64,000 nucleotides of DNA from Carnobacterium viridans (GTDB taxonomy: Bacteria > Bacillota > Bacilli > Lactobacillales > Carnobacteriaceae), in assembly GCF_900102725.1 (NCBI RefSeq), contig NZ_FNJW01000008.1:558001-622000 (forward strand), written 5' to 3'. A program made the position numbers and the translations under genes. Positions 8,135 to 17,630 of the stretch are shown here, in pieces. The first letter of the stretch is position 1. Each line of letters starts with the position of its first letter. The notes under the pieces were generated by a model. The model did not search any database, was not told where the DNA came from, and saw nothing but the letters and a program-made list of their open reading frames with translations.

Positions 8135-9955
8135 TTATGCTGCTGCTTGATGTGTTTTAGCAAAGTAAATTAATCGTTCTTTTAATGAACCTTCGCTACA
8201 CCCCTCTAATGTTTTCAAAAATGACATCACTTCTTCTAGTGAACGTCTTACAGCTTTCCCAACAAATATTTTATCGTATACTTTCTCTCCGGTATTTTCA
8301 CTAGCTATCAATAATTCTTCATATAATTTCTCTCCTGGTCGAATTCCAGTTTCAACTACGGGGATTTCATCATCACTAAATCCACTCAGTTTGATTACTT
8401 TCTTAGCTAAATCAACAATTTTAACCGGTTGTCCCATATCCAAGACGAATATTTCTCCGCCTTTTGCCAAAGTTCCTGCTTGGATTACCAGACGACTAGC
8501 TTCTGGAATCGTCATAAAATAACGTGTCATTCTAAAGTCTGTTACCGTTACAGGTCCACCTGCTTTTATTTGTTCTTTAAATAACGGAACTACACTACCA
8601 CGACTGCCCAATACATTTCCAAAGCGGACAGCTGCAAAATTAGTTTTCCCTTCTTCATTTAAGCTCGTTACAATCATTTCAGCAATCCGTTTTGTTGCTC
8701 CCATAACATTCGGCGGGTTAACAGCTTTGTCAGTAGAAATCATGATAAAAGTTCCTACACTAGCTGCTTTGGCTGCTTCAGCTATATTTTTTGTCCCATA
8801 CACATTGTTTCTTAATGCCTCAAATGTATTTGATTCCATCATAGGAACATGTTTATGGGCAGCAGCATGATACACAACATCAGGTTTATACATTTCCATA
8901 ATATCAAACATTCTTTGTCGGTTTTGAACATCTGCTATAACCGGAGTAATCTCAATCTTACCAACAAATTTTTTATTCAATTCACGATGGATTTGGTAAA
9001 TTGAATTTTCACCATGTCCCAATAAAATAATTTTTTTAGGAGAAAAAGTAGCTATGATGCGACAAATCTCTGAACCAATAGAGCCGCCAGCACCACTAAC
9101 TAAAATTGTTTTACCATATAGATCCTCTGAAATCTGTTTTGTATCTAACGTTACTTCGTCTCTTCCTAATAAATCGACTACATCGATTTCTCTAAAGCGG
9201 CTCACCATTAATTTCCCATTCATAACATCTTCAATCGACGGCATTAAGTTGACGGGCAGATTAATTTCGTTACAAATTTCTAAAATCTTTTCAAGTTGGT
9301 TTGGTTTCAATGAAGGAATGGCAATCGTGATTTGTTCGACACCTAATTTTTTTGTAACGATTGGGATGTCGGAAATATTCCCTAAAATAGGAATACTGTA
9401 TAACCGCATACCCTGTTTTCCATCATCATCATCAACAATACCGACTACTTTTATATCTGTTGAATTTTTTTGGATACTCTTGATAAATAAATTCCCACCA
9501 TCACCTGCACCAACTACTAGCGTACGAATTTTTTTAGCTTTTTGATTCTCGGGAGAAGCACTTGTTTTGTACTCATGGAAAATTCTAAAAACAATGTGTC
9601 CTCCGCTAACGAGTAATAAAGAAATGAGATAGATCAATAAAATATACCGAAAACTCATTTCTTCCAACAGCAAAATGGCAAACGTTGTTGTTAGTCCAAA
9701 TGAAAGCGTAATCGAAATGAAGATAATTAACATATCTTTAATACTTGTGTAGCGATATAGGGTAGCGCATATTCCTGAGTATCCTGCTAGAATACTATAC
9801 CCTCCTATTCCTAATGTAATCATAAATAAATACGACGCCATAGGAAGTGCTACATAAGGATTTAAAAAGAAATAGGCGATCACGCCGGCTAATAGGATTA
9901 CGGAACTATCCAACAGTAAATAAAGCTTTTTCTTATTTAGAATTGTTCGAATCAT
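8135..9955 (-). CDS. Membrane-bound UDP-N-acetylglucosamine 4,6-dehydratase (EpsC/CapD/PglF type)
   Basis: It converts a UDP-HexNAc to a 4-keto-6-deoxy sugar, the first step to bacillosamine-type or FucNAc-type residues. Of 606 residues, about the first 130 hold four membrane segments. A CoA-binding-like Rossmann domain (VVGAGDGGNLFIKSI) follows, then the SDR dehydratase domain with SGAGGSIGSEICR, HAAAHKHVPMME, STDKAVNPPNVMGATKR and RFGNVLGS. Length and layout match EpsC, PglF and WbpM long forms. GGAG sits 9 bases before ATG 9955; the GTG at 9964 nearly abuts it. The aminotransferase at 17631 would act on its product. Confidence 0.88.
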   Translation of the reverse strand: MIRTILNKKKLYLLLDSSVILLAGVIAYFFLNPYVALPMASYLFMITLGIGGYSILAGYSGICATLYRYTSIKDMLIIFISITLSFGLTTTFAILLLEEMSFRYILLIYLISLLLVSGGHIVFRIFHEYKTSASPENQKAKKIRTLVVGAGDGGNLFIKSIQKNSTDIKVVGIVDDDDGKQGMRLYSIPILGNISDIPIVTKKLGVEQITIAIPSLKPNQLEKILEICNEINLPVNLMPSIEDVMNGKLMVSRFREIDVVDLLGRDEVTLDTKQISEDLYGKTILVSGAGGSIGSEICRIIATFSPKKIILLGHGENSIYQIHRELNKKFVGKIEITPVIADVQNRQRMFDIMEMYKPDVVYHAAAHKHVPMMESNTFEALRNNVYGTKNIAEAAKAASVGTFIMISTDKAVNPPNVMGATKRIAEMIVTSLNEEGKTNFAAVRFGNVLGSRGSVVPLFKEQIKAGGPVTVTDFRMTRYFMTIPEASRLVIQAGTLAKGGEIFVLDMGQPVKIVDLAKKVIKLSGFSDDEIPVVETGIRPGEKLYEELLIASENTGEKVYDKIFVGKAVRRSLEEVMSFLKTLEGCSEGSLKERLIYFAKTHQAAA

Positions 9956-10017
9956 TTTAATCACTCCTATTATTTTTCAACTCTACTAATAGTTGATTTT
10001 ATTTTCTCAAGAATCTC

Positions 10018-10740
10018 TTAACCGACAGTATCTAGTTCTTTTTCTTTAGCATAATAACCACCATTTAAACCTTTTACTCGTTCTTTACTATTAAATACAG
10101 CTCCTAAAACATTCGCTTGTACTAAGTTCAATAACTCTTTAGCTTTTAAAATCTCACTTAAATCTGCAACTTCTTTTCGAATCACAAAAACTGTTCCGTC
10201 GGCTTTATTTCCCATTACTTGAGCATCTGTAACCACATTGACTGGTGGCATATCAAAAACAATTAAATCATACTCTTGTTTTACTGCCTCAATAAATTGA
10301 GCCATTCTTTGAGAAGCTAGTAATTCTGACGGATTCGGTGGTAAAATTCCGCTAGTCAATAAGTTTAGATTTTCTTGACTCGTTTCGTGTAAAAGGCTGC
10401 GTAGTTGTCTATTTTTAGTTGTTAGAATACTTGTCAATCCTTGTTGATTTCGCACTTTGAATAGTTTGTGAAGTGATGGGTTGCGCATATCTGCATCTAC
10501 AAGCAATACCTTTTTTCCTTGGGAAGCAAAGACAACTGCTAGATTAGCAGCAATTGTAGATTTTCCTTCTCCTTGTTTTGAAGAAGTGACCATTAATGTT
10601 TTCAATTCTTTATCTATCATAGAAAATTGAATATTCGTTCTAAGTGTCCGAAACTCTTCTGAAATAATCGAAGTGGGATCGATGAGTGTAATAAGATTTT
10701 TTTCCTCATATTTTTTCTCGCTTATTCTCTTTTTAAACAT
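10018..10740 (-). CDS. Capsule/exopolysaccharide tyrosine autokinase (CpsD/EpsB type)
   Basis: A bacterial tyrosine kinase that, with the membrane partner encoded just upstream, controls polymer length and export. The 240-residue protein has Walker A SSKQGEGKST, Walker A' LLVDADMRNPS and Walker B LIVFDMPP. The C-terminal tail ends in GGYYAKEKELDTVG; the tyrosine cluster is short, two residues compared with the larger clusters in many homologues. The ATG at 10740 lies 7 bases after AGGAGGAG. Its reading frame follows the CpsC stop almost directly, indicating coupling. Confidence 0.9.
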   Translation of the reverse strand: MFKKRISEKKYEEKNLITLIDPTSIISEEFRTLRTNIQFSMIDKELKTLMVTSSKQGEGKSTIAANLAVVFASQGKKVLLVDADMRNPSLHKLFKVRNQQGLTSILTTKNRQLRSLLHETSQENLNLLTSGILPPNPSELLASQRMAQFIEAVKQEYDLIVFDMPPVNVVTDAQVMGNKADGTVFVIRKEVADLSEILKAKELLNLVQANVLGAVFNSKERVKGLNGGYYAKEKELDTVG

Positions 10741-10742
10741 AC

Positions 10743-11492
10743 TCAATCTCCTCCTAAAGCTTTTTTAACATGATTTGATGAGACAGTAAAACCAGCTTTT
10801 TTTTCTTCACTGACTGTTTCTGATTTGGTCATTTCACTAATATTTCCTAAGTGGATCCACCCTAACTTCTCAGTAATGACTTTTTCATCGTGTACTTTCT
10901 TATCCATTGTTTCTAAAATAATAGATAAAATCATCCCTAACAGAAAGCCAACTAATAAACCAACTACTTGATTTAATGGTAAATTAGGAGAAATGGGAAC
11001 AGCATTTACTTTAGCTTTTGAAAGAATGGCTACATTTTCAACATTGATAATTCCATCTATATTGTCTTGAAATGTAGCAGCCATTAGATTGGCAATCTTC
11101 GCTGCACGATTTGGATTCGTATCTATTACTTTTATTCCGAAAATTTGTGAATCATCCTGAGTAATCACATCAACCTTTTGTTGTAACTCAACATCAGACA
11201 TCGTATTTCCCAATTCATTGATTACTTTGTCAATTACAACAGGATCTTCTATGATATCTCGGTAAGTATTGATCATTTGAATATTGGTTTCGATTTCTCC
11301 CAATTCTATCGATTTCGTATTCATACCTTGTCCGCTAACTAAAAGTTGCGTTGTAGAACTGTATCTAGGGGTAAGCACATAATTTGTTAAGGCTGTAGTA
11401 AGTGCGACACCCATCAAACTTAACAATAGTATTACCCACCAACGTTTCTTCAACATTTTAAATAGGTCTACCATTCCAATCGTATTCATCAT
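10743..11492 (-). CDS. Chain-length determinant / kinase modulator (CpsC/EpsA, Wzz family)
   Basis: A membrane adaptor of 249 residues that activates the CpsD kinase and sets polymer length. One membrane segment lies at about residues 18-40 (WWVILLLSLMGVALTT) and a second at about 170-195, preceded by the proline-rich VPISPNLPLNQ typical of Wzz proteins. The extracytoplasmic loop between them carries the Wzz domain. AGGAGG sits 8 bases before the ATG. The gene directly precedes the kinase, the usual CpsC-CpsD pairing. Confidence 0.9.
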   Translation of the reverse strand: MMNTIGMVDLFKMLKKRWWVILLLSLMGVALTTALTNYVLTPRYSSTTQLLVSGQGMNTKSIELGEIETNIQMINTYRDIIEDPVVIDKVINELGNTMSDVELQQKVDVITQDDSQIFGIKVIDTNPNRAAKIANLMAATFQDNIDGIINVENVAILSKAKVNAVPISPNLPLNQVVGLLVGFLLGMILSIILETMDKKVHDEKVITEKLGWIHLGNISEMTKSETVSEEKKAGFTVSSNHVKKALGGD

Positions 11493-11570
11493 CCTATATT
11501 CCTCCTAATAAATCTTGTTTTTAAAAACAACAAGGTAGGTAATCTATATTGGCCCACCAAATCATTCAGA

Positions 11571-13031
11571 CTAGTTTTTGACTTTATATCTTTTTGACTG
11601 ATATAGCTTTCCTTTTAACACCACGAATAAATCTTTTAAAAAAGGAACCTTCAAAGCCGTTGAGCAACCTGCATAAGATATGACGCCAACAACAATTTGA
11701 ACCAGTGTGGTTACAAAAGTTGCATTCATACCATTCGTAGTAACGACAATCATGAGTACCATTACTGTAGCTGAAGCAACTATTCTTAAAATTAGATTTT
11801 TATCAAATGTAAACTGGGTCTTTTTGTTCAAATAGATTAAACGAAACACGGTAACAAAAGTTTCTACGATTAAACTTGTTAATACAGAACCTACAACGCC
11901 TATAATAGGAATAAGAGTAAAATTAAGCACTATACTAATTGCAGCTCCGCCAAATGTAGAAATGGCATAAATTCTTGTATTTCCACTTGGAAGTAAGTAC
12001 TGATTACTGATTGCGATTCCAATCGGCATAATGATGATAACGGGAGCGATGATTGGTATAAAAATCTTTAATGCCTCAAAGTCATTACCAAAAAACCAGG
12101 GAACCAATGTTGCAGCTAATGCACTTACCCCAAAGGCTGCCGGTATAGAAATAAACAATTGAGCATGTATTAGGCTGTGTAACGTCTTGTTTATTTCATC
12201 TATCTTATTTTTTGAAAATAAATTACTCATTTTGGGAAGCATCACTAAATTAATTGTCGAAATCATGGTAATGATAATGGTGCTTAGATTAAGTGTATTT
12301 GTATAGATTCCAACGGATGTTTGACTATCCAATACACCCAAGATCGTTTTACTTAATGTGGTATAAAAGATAACCGCAATTTGTGGAAAGAAATAGGCAA
12401 TCATCGGGAACAAATGTCTTATCATTTTTTTTATAGGTACAAAGTGGAATGAAATCTTTTTATAAATAAACACCCACATAACAACCTGAGAAAAAAGATT
12501 ACCTAACGCTTGTAAGAGTAAATAGAGTGGTAAATCATTGTAATCTTTAATAAAAAATACTATCCCAAAAAATACAACTGTTTGAACAGCTAAGTTGCTT
12601 AAGCTAACTTTTTTAAAATCTTCTATCCCCATAAAAAACCATGAAATATCAAATAATACAGCAATAATGTGCAGCGATTGAATAATGTAATACAAGAAAT
12701 CTCTGTGGAGAAAAACCAAAACGACAACTGAATACAGAATGAATGAAACAGCTGTTGTCATTAACTTTAAGCTAACTAATTCAGAAAATGTTTGATCCAG
12801 TTTTTTCTTATCTTCTCTCACCATTGCAATTTCACGATTTCCATATAAAGTGATTCCTAAACCGGATAGTAAAATAAAATACTCTGCTATTGAATTGGTA
12901 AACGAATAGATTCCAATTCCGTGTGCCCCTAATGCCTTTGAGATAATTGGAATTGTAACAATAGGCATTAAAATTTTGATCCCTTGAAACAATGATTGGT
13001 AAAACAAATTTTTCCCAACACTTGCTGTCAT
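11571..13031 (-). CDS. Polysaccharide repeat-unit flippase (Wzx-like)
   Basis: A 486-residue polytopic membrane protein with about 12-14 hydrophobic segments and the N-terminal pattern GIKILMPIVTIPIISKALG followed by GIGIYSFTNSIAEYFILL, typical of the MATE/MOP superfamily polysaccharide transporters. It is predicted to flip undecaprenyl-linked repeat units across the membrane. The start is ATG 13031, 7 bases after GAGGTG; the track of longer frame overlaps that site. It lies between the glycosyltransferases and the length-control genes. Confidence 0.88.
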   Translation of the reverse strand: MTASVGKNLFYQSLFQGIKILMPIVTIPIISKALGAHGIGIYSFTNSIAEYFILLSGLGITLYGNREIAMVREDKKKLDQTFSELVSLKLMTTAVSFILYSVVVLVFLHRDFLYYIIQSLHIIAVLFDISWFFMGIEDFKKVSLSNLAVQTVVFFGIVFFIKDYNDLPLYLLLQALGNLFSQVVMWVFIYKKISFHFVPIKKMIRHLFPMIAYFFPQIAVIFYTTLSKTILGVLDSQTSVGIYTNTLNLSTIIITMISTINLVMLPKMSNLFSKNKIDEINKTLHSLIHAQLFISIPAAFGVSALAATLVPWFFGNDFEALKIFIPIIAPVIIIMPIGIAISNQYLLPSGNTRIYAISTFGGAAISIVLNFTLIPIIGVVGSVLTSLIVETFVTVFRLIYLNKKTQFTFDKNLILRIVASATVMVLMIVVTTNGMNATFVTTLVQIVVGVISYAGCSTALKVPFLKDLFVVLKGKLYQSKRYKVKN

Positions 13032-13115
13032 TTTTAAGCACCTCAATTTTATTGACTTAGTCCTATGGAATAAAGACCCCTTTCACTACTAAATAGAGGA
13101 ACTAACTCAGTCTGT

Positions 13116-14177
13116 CTAAGTTCCCGTTATTTTTTTTAATGTACTGAATGCATAGTGGTATTTTTTGCTCATTTGTATTTTTGCTCTCATAACTCTTAAA
13201 GCAAGTGAATATTTATTTTTCTTTAATAGAAGAGTTAGTAATTTGATGTGGTATTTTTTTTCTAAACTAGAATTGGGGGAAAATAATGTTTGTTGGATTT
13301 TTGGATGATGTAAAACAGAGGATATTTGTTGTACTTTTTGGTTTTCGTTAAGAGGACAATCCTCCAAAACTAAATTATTTAGTTCTACATAAAGAGTTCT
13401 CCAATAAGCTAAACTAATTAAATCTTGGTACATTTGTTCATAGCGCCAGGTAATGATTAATTTTTCAAAATGTTCAGCAATGTTATACTCTAAAAGAAAG
13501 CGGTCTGGATGGTAACGATTAACAGCAGATCCAACTCGAGAAACATAATGGTAATAAGGGAATTGATTAAAATAAATCGCTTCTAAATTCCGGTAGACTA
13601 AATGATTGAACAAAGCATCTTGTCCTACTCGTTGATCAGTAAAACGACAGTTGTTTTCAAATAAATAAAGATGCTTGTAGAGTTTATTCCATAATATATT
13701 AGAATCTAAGTCTTGGAATGCTCTGAAATTCTTTCTGAAATCCTCTTTTGTATTCAAGACGGATAAATTGGGAAGTTGAACCGTCATTATCCTCTTTCCT
13801 CTTGCATTTATTTCTTCGACATAATACCCAAAAACAACAACATTCGCTTCGTTTTCTAAAGCAATTTTCAAATTGTCTTCAATTAATTCTGCTTCTACAT
13901 AATCATCTGGATCTGTGAAGTAAATGTAGTCACCTGTTGCCCAATCAAGGCCTGCATTTCGAGCCATTCCCGAACCTGCATTCTCTTGATGGATAACTCG
14001 TATTCGACTGTCCTTTCTTTGGAACTCATCACAAATCTGACCAGAACCATCCGTCGATCCATCGTTGACTAATATTAATTCGAAATCCTTGTACGTTTGA
14101 TTCAATAAACATTGAATCGATTTTTTTAATCCACCTACAACATTGTAAATTGGCATAATGACAGATACAGCAACCAT
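13116..14177 (-). CDS. Family 2 glycosyltransferase
   Basis: A 353-residue GT-A enzyme expected to add one sugar to the lipid-linked repeat unit. It shows the start VSVIMPIYNVVGGLKKSI, nucleotide-binding LVNDGSTDGSG, NAGSGMARNAGL, and the metal-binding FTDPDDYVEAELI, all intact. The C-terminal third (FRAFQDLDSNILWNKLYK) resembles EpsJ/CpsJ-type transferases. ATG 14177 follows AAAGGAGAG; a longer frame would run into the gene before it. The sugar donor cannot be told from sequence. Confidence 0.88.
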   Translation of the reverse strand: MVAVSVIMPIYNVVGGLKKSIQCLLNQTYKDFELILVNDGSTDGSGQICDEFQRKDSRIRVIHQENAGSGMARNAGLDWATGDYIYFTDPDDYVEAELIEDNLKIALENEANVVVFGYYVEEINARGKRIMTVQLPNLSVLNTKEDFRKNFRAFQDLDSNILWNKLYKHLYLFENNCRFTDQRVGQDALFNHLVYRNLEAIYFNQFPYYHYVSRVGSAVNRYHPDRFLLEYNIAEHFEKLIITWRYEQMYQDLISLAYWRTLYVELNNLVLEDCPLNENQKVQQISSVLHHPKIQQTLFSPNSSLEKKYHIKLLTLLLKKNKYSLALRVMRAKIQMSKKYHYAFSTLKKITGT

Positions 14178-14205
14178 AATAACTCTCCTTTCAAGATAGC
14201 ATTTT

Positions 14206-15036
14206 TCAAACAGTTGGGTGAGTTGTTTCATCAAGAAGAGTGCTATCAAGCTCTTGATGTCGGAGATGTGTTAAAATTTTTTGAGGAATCAGTCCAACAA
14301 TTAATGGTTTGAGTACATAAATCAGACCTAACGGCATAAGTTTCATTAGTTTAAAACCGTTATATCTCACCTTAGCTTCTCCAAATCTGTATTTATACAC
14401 TCTCTTTTTAAATGTTGCAGAATCTTCTCGATAGTTGAGCAAAATATCTTGCATATTGTATCCCTTAAATCCAGCAGCATATAACCGCATAAACAAATCA
14501 TAATCTTCTGCCCTTAGAGTCGCTTTTGAAACCGTGTAGTTTCCGATTTGGTTGAGAACCTCTTTTTTAATAATAATGGTAGGATGAATGAACTGTGATC
14601 CAAAGAGAAAATCTTTTTTTAATGGATCATTTTTTGTTTTTCGCACTCCCCAAATGCCGCCATCATTAAAAAGAAAAACTTGACTCCCAACTAAAGCATA
14701 TTCTGGATGAGTTTCTAAGTAATGCATTTGTTTTTCCAGCCTATTTTTGTACGAAATATCATCTGCATCCATTCGTGCAATGTATTCGCCTTTCGAAATC
14801 TCAATACACCTGTTCAGTGAGTAGGCTAATCCTTTATTAGTTGTGTTTTGAATTAATCGTACCTTTTGAGGATAGTTCTTAACATACTCTTTTGCTACCT
14901 TTAACGTATTATCCTTCGAACCATCTTCACATAAAATAATTTCAAAAGATTCATAGGTTTGATTTAAAAGAGAATCTAGGCTTTCCTTTAACGTTTTTTC
15001 GCAGTTATAAATGCCCATTACAACGGATACTTTCAT
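14206..15036 (-). CDS. Family 2 glycosyltransferase
   Basis: A 276-residue GT-A enzyme, EpsE-like in its motifs: VSVVMGIYNCEKTLKESL, LCEDGSKDNT, NKGLAYSLNRCIE, and the metal-binding ARMDADDIS. AAGGAG precedes the ATG. Its start lies one base after the stop of the Wzy-like gene, so the two are likely translationally linked. It probably extends the repeat unit on the cytoplasmic face. Confidence 0.9.
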   Translation of the reverse strand: MKVSVVMGIYNCEKTLKESLDSLLNQTYESFEIILCEDGSKDNTLKVAKEYVKNYPQKVRLIQNTTNKGLAYSLNRCIEISKGEYIARMDADDISYKNRLEKQMHYLETHPEYALVGSQVFLFNDGGIWGVRKTKNDPLKKDFLFGSQFIHPTIIIKKEVLNQIGNYTVSKATLRAEDYDLFMRLYAAGFKGYNMQDILLNYREDSATFKKRVYKYRFGEAKVRYNGFKLMKLMPLGLIYVLKPLIVGLIPQKILTHLRHQELDSTLLDETTHPTV

Positions 15037-15037
15037 G

Positions 15038-16327
15038 CTAATCTACTCCTTTTTGCGACTCATTTAATGAGCGAGTGTCTTTTGTTTGAAAAACACTCAT
15101 TCCTAGGACTAACCAGAAAATTCGGGCATTATTTAATGAAATAGATACAGAGGCGATTAAGAAAATAATTAAGACATCTCGAATGATTTGCCTGTTTTGA
15201 CTTTCCAGCTTGCTTTCCAATAAACTTGATTCAGCATTAATCAGTGTGGAGCCAACATATATAAAGAACAAAACGGTTGATACAATACCCCATTCTGCTG
15301 AAAGTTGAAGATACGTATTATGAGCAACATTGGGGTTGTAAACAAATTGTTCAGCAATTGGAATATAATTTCCAAGTCCAATACCCATAAATGGTGCAGA
15401 GTTGATGATATGCATTGCTGTTTCCCAGACCTGTGCTCTTCCTGATCCACCATCAGAAACAGCTGAAGAAAAATCAGTAAACAATAACTCTACCCTAGAA
15501 AAGATTGGGAATCGGTTTACGATTATGGCCATTAAGTCATCCGCGTAAGTCAAAACATTTGGTACAATCGCAAACAATCCTAATATAAAAGTAATAAAAC
15601 CAGCAGCTCTCAAAGGTGTTGTGCCTTTCATTTTTACAACTTTCATTACTAAAAAGTAACCACTATATAGAAAAACCAATATGACGGCTGATTTTGAACC
15701 TGAACTAATAATGGATAGAAGTATAACACCAATTGCTCCAAGTCGAATGACTGAATTTAAAGGCTTCATTCTTAAAAGAATGCTTAATGCACAACATTGG
15801 ATGACGGCGAAAAAATTGGGATCATTCATAAAGCCGATCAACCGACTTTCACCAAATAACATGATTGAAGAAAAATAAGGGATTGGAACAAATGAAATCA
15901 GAATGCCAATAAAACCAATTCCAACGGCTCCTATTACAAATCCTTTTAGAAAAACAGTTGTTAATTTTAAGCGGGAAAGGTTAAAACCTATGGTGTAATA
16001 GAGGAAAACAACGAGTAGTTTCGTGTAATCAATTAGAGTAGCTAATGGATTAGCTGCAATCATATATTGATTGGGGATGATGAACAGAGAATAAAATAAA
16101 ATAACAATTGAAAAGGTACTAAAAACCAGAATATGTGTGAGCGGCAGCTCTAATTCCTGCTTCATAATCAAACTGATCAATACTCCTACAACTATAAAGT
16201 CTGATAAAGATAAATTGATCCCAAATAACACATTGGATTGATTTAAAAAGAAAGACATGACGAACACCATAATTATTAAAAATGATGCATCTTGCTTTCT
16301 CTCTAAGGGTAAAGAATTCGTGGCCAT
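15038..16327 (-). CDS. O-antigen ligase / polysaccharide polymerase-like membrane protein (Wzy)
   Basis: A 429-residue protein with about ten or eleven hydrophobic segments and a large loop near the C-terminal half containing GGSGRAQVWETAMHI and FMGIGLGNYIP, the usual O-antigen ligase/Wzy_C signature. It is predicted to join repeat units outside the membrane. GGAGGTGG precedes ATG 16327. Position between the GT4 and GT2 genes fits the polymerase of the Wzx/Wzy pathway. Confidence 0.85.
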   Translation of the reverse strand: MATNSLPLERKQDASFLIIMVFVMSFFLNQSNVLFGINLSLSDFIVVGVLISLIMKQELELPLTHILVFSTFSIVILFYSLFIIPNQYMIAANPLATLIDYTKLLVVFLYYTIGFNLSRLKLTTVFLKGFVIGAVGIGFIGILISFVPIPYFSSIMLFGESRLIGFMNDPNFFAVIQCCALSILLRMKPLNSVIRLGAIGVILLSIISSGSKSAVILVFLYSGYFLVMKVVKMKGTTPLRAAGFITFILGLFAIVPNVLTYADDLMAIIVNRFPIFSRVELLFTDFSSAVSDGGSGRAQVWETAMHIINSAPFMGIGLGNYIPIAEQFVYNPNVAHNTYLQLSAEWGIVSTVLFFIYVGSTLINAESSLLESKLESQNRQIIRDVLIIFLIASVSISLNNARIFWLVLGMSVFQTKDTRSLNESQKGVD

Positions 16328-16365
16328 ATTTTCCACCTCCAATAAGACCCGTTTTTAAATAAAAC

Positions 16366-17586
16366 TCATTTTATAAAAGCCTTTGTTGCTTTTCTTTCGC
16401 CGATAAGCGCTGGATCATCCTGAGCATATTTTACAAAACGATAAATTTGTGTCATTTGGCTCATTACGGCTTGAACAGAATAGGTATCAAGATATTCTAA
16501 ACTTCTCAAACCAAAATCCTCTCTCAAACTATTTGAATGATAAAGGGTGTCAATGTATCCTGCCAACCGTTCATTTTCTTCTAAACCTACCAAGTAACCA
16601 TTCTCACCATGATGAATCAAGTCCCGATTGCCCCTGCAGTCCGTAGCGATTATTGGAAGACCCGTTCCCATTGCCTCTAAAAGATTCACCGGTAAACCTT
16701 CTTGCGTTGAAGTAGAAATAACGATATCTGCTATACTCATTAACTGATCAACATCCGTTCGGTAACCTAATAAAAACACATTTTCTTCTAACTGCAAATC
16801 TTTGATTTGTTGAGCATACTGTTCTTTTAATTCGCCATCTCCAACTAACAACAATTTAGCTTGGGGTATAGTCTTAATGACGGTTTTCATCATAGTGATA
16901 GCCAGATGCTGGTTTTTTCTTTTACTTAGTTCTCCAACGTAAATCAAGAGAAATTCTTCTTTTTTATATCCTGATAAACTTCTTCTTAAATCTTTTAATT
17001 CTGAATCGATTGGCTTAAATTTATTTTTATTGATGCCTACTCCACTAATTTTTTCAATTCTCTTCGCCTTAAATTGTTTAGTAAGAGCTGTACGATAGTC
17101 TTCTTCATTAATGGTGATCAAACAATCCGTATACCTAGACAGCCATTTTTCTACTGTATAGTACATTAACCAATTTTTTGTTGGTGCACCTTTGAAAAAA
17201 TGAAACCCGTGCGCGGTATATACAACTTTAGTCTGACGTTTGCGAGCTTCTCTAGCTGCGAGCCTGGACAACACGCCTCCGATTGGAGAATGGCAATGAA
17301 TAAACGCATACTCTTCACGGTCAATAATTTGTTTGATTTCTTTATAAGCTGAGTAATTTATAACTTTAAATGGATTTCGGTTAATGGCTACATCGAAGAC
17401 TGTTACTCTTTGTTGTTCTAGTTGCTTTCTAAATCGATGATTTCTTTCATTCGCTGCTGTATCTTCATCTTTAAAATTTGCTAAAACATGGACTTCATAC
17501 CCCTCATCTTGCAGTAAGTGTATATTTGGCACATTGAAGCCTTCTATCATTGGAGCAATTGATGCTAAAATTAATACTTTATCCAT
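16366..17586 (-). CDS. Family 4 glycosyltransferase
   Basis: A 406-residue GT-B retaining transferase. The N-terminal acceptor domain carries HCHSPIGGVLSRLAAR and TAHGFHFFKGAP. The C-terminal donor domain carries YVGELSKRKNQHLAI, LVGDGELK, FLLGYRTDVDQLM and the donor-binding EGLPVNLLEAMGTGLPIIAT. It resembles EpsD/EpsF transferases of Bacillus-type clusters. GGAGGG lies 7 bases before ATG 17586; the longer frame start overlaps it. Confidence 0.9.
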   Translation of the reverse strand: MDKVLILASIAPMIEGFNVPNIHLLQDEGYEVHVLANFKDEDTAANERNHRFRKQLEQQRVTVFDVAINRNPFKVINYSAYKEIKQIIDREEYAFIHCHSPIGGVLSRLAAREARKRQTKVVYTAHGFHFFKGAPTKNWLMYYTVEKWLSRYTDCLITINEEDYRTALTKQFKAKRIEKISGVGINKNKFKPIDSELKDLRRSLSGYKKEEFLLIYVGELSKRKNQHLAITMMKTVIKTIPQAKLLLVGDGELKEQYAQQIKDLQLEENVFLLGYRTDVDQLMSIADIVISTSTQEGLPVNLLEAMGTGLPIIATDCRGNRDLIHHGENGYLVGLEENERLAGYIDTLYHSNSLREDFGLRSLEYLDTYSVQAVMSQMTQIYRFVKYAQDDPALIGERKATKAFIK

Positions 17587-17630
17587 AATAGTACCCTCCA
17601 AAGTTGGTATTTATACAAAATGATCAACCG

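Noticed and set aside
9054-9545. Plus-strand gene inside the dehydratase
   Set aside because: It is a shadow frame; the minus strand has the conserved dehydratase motifs.
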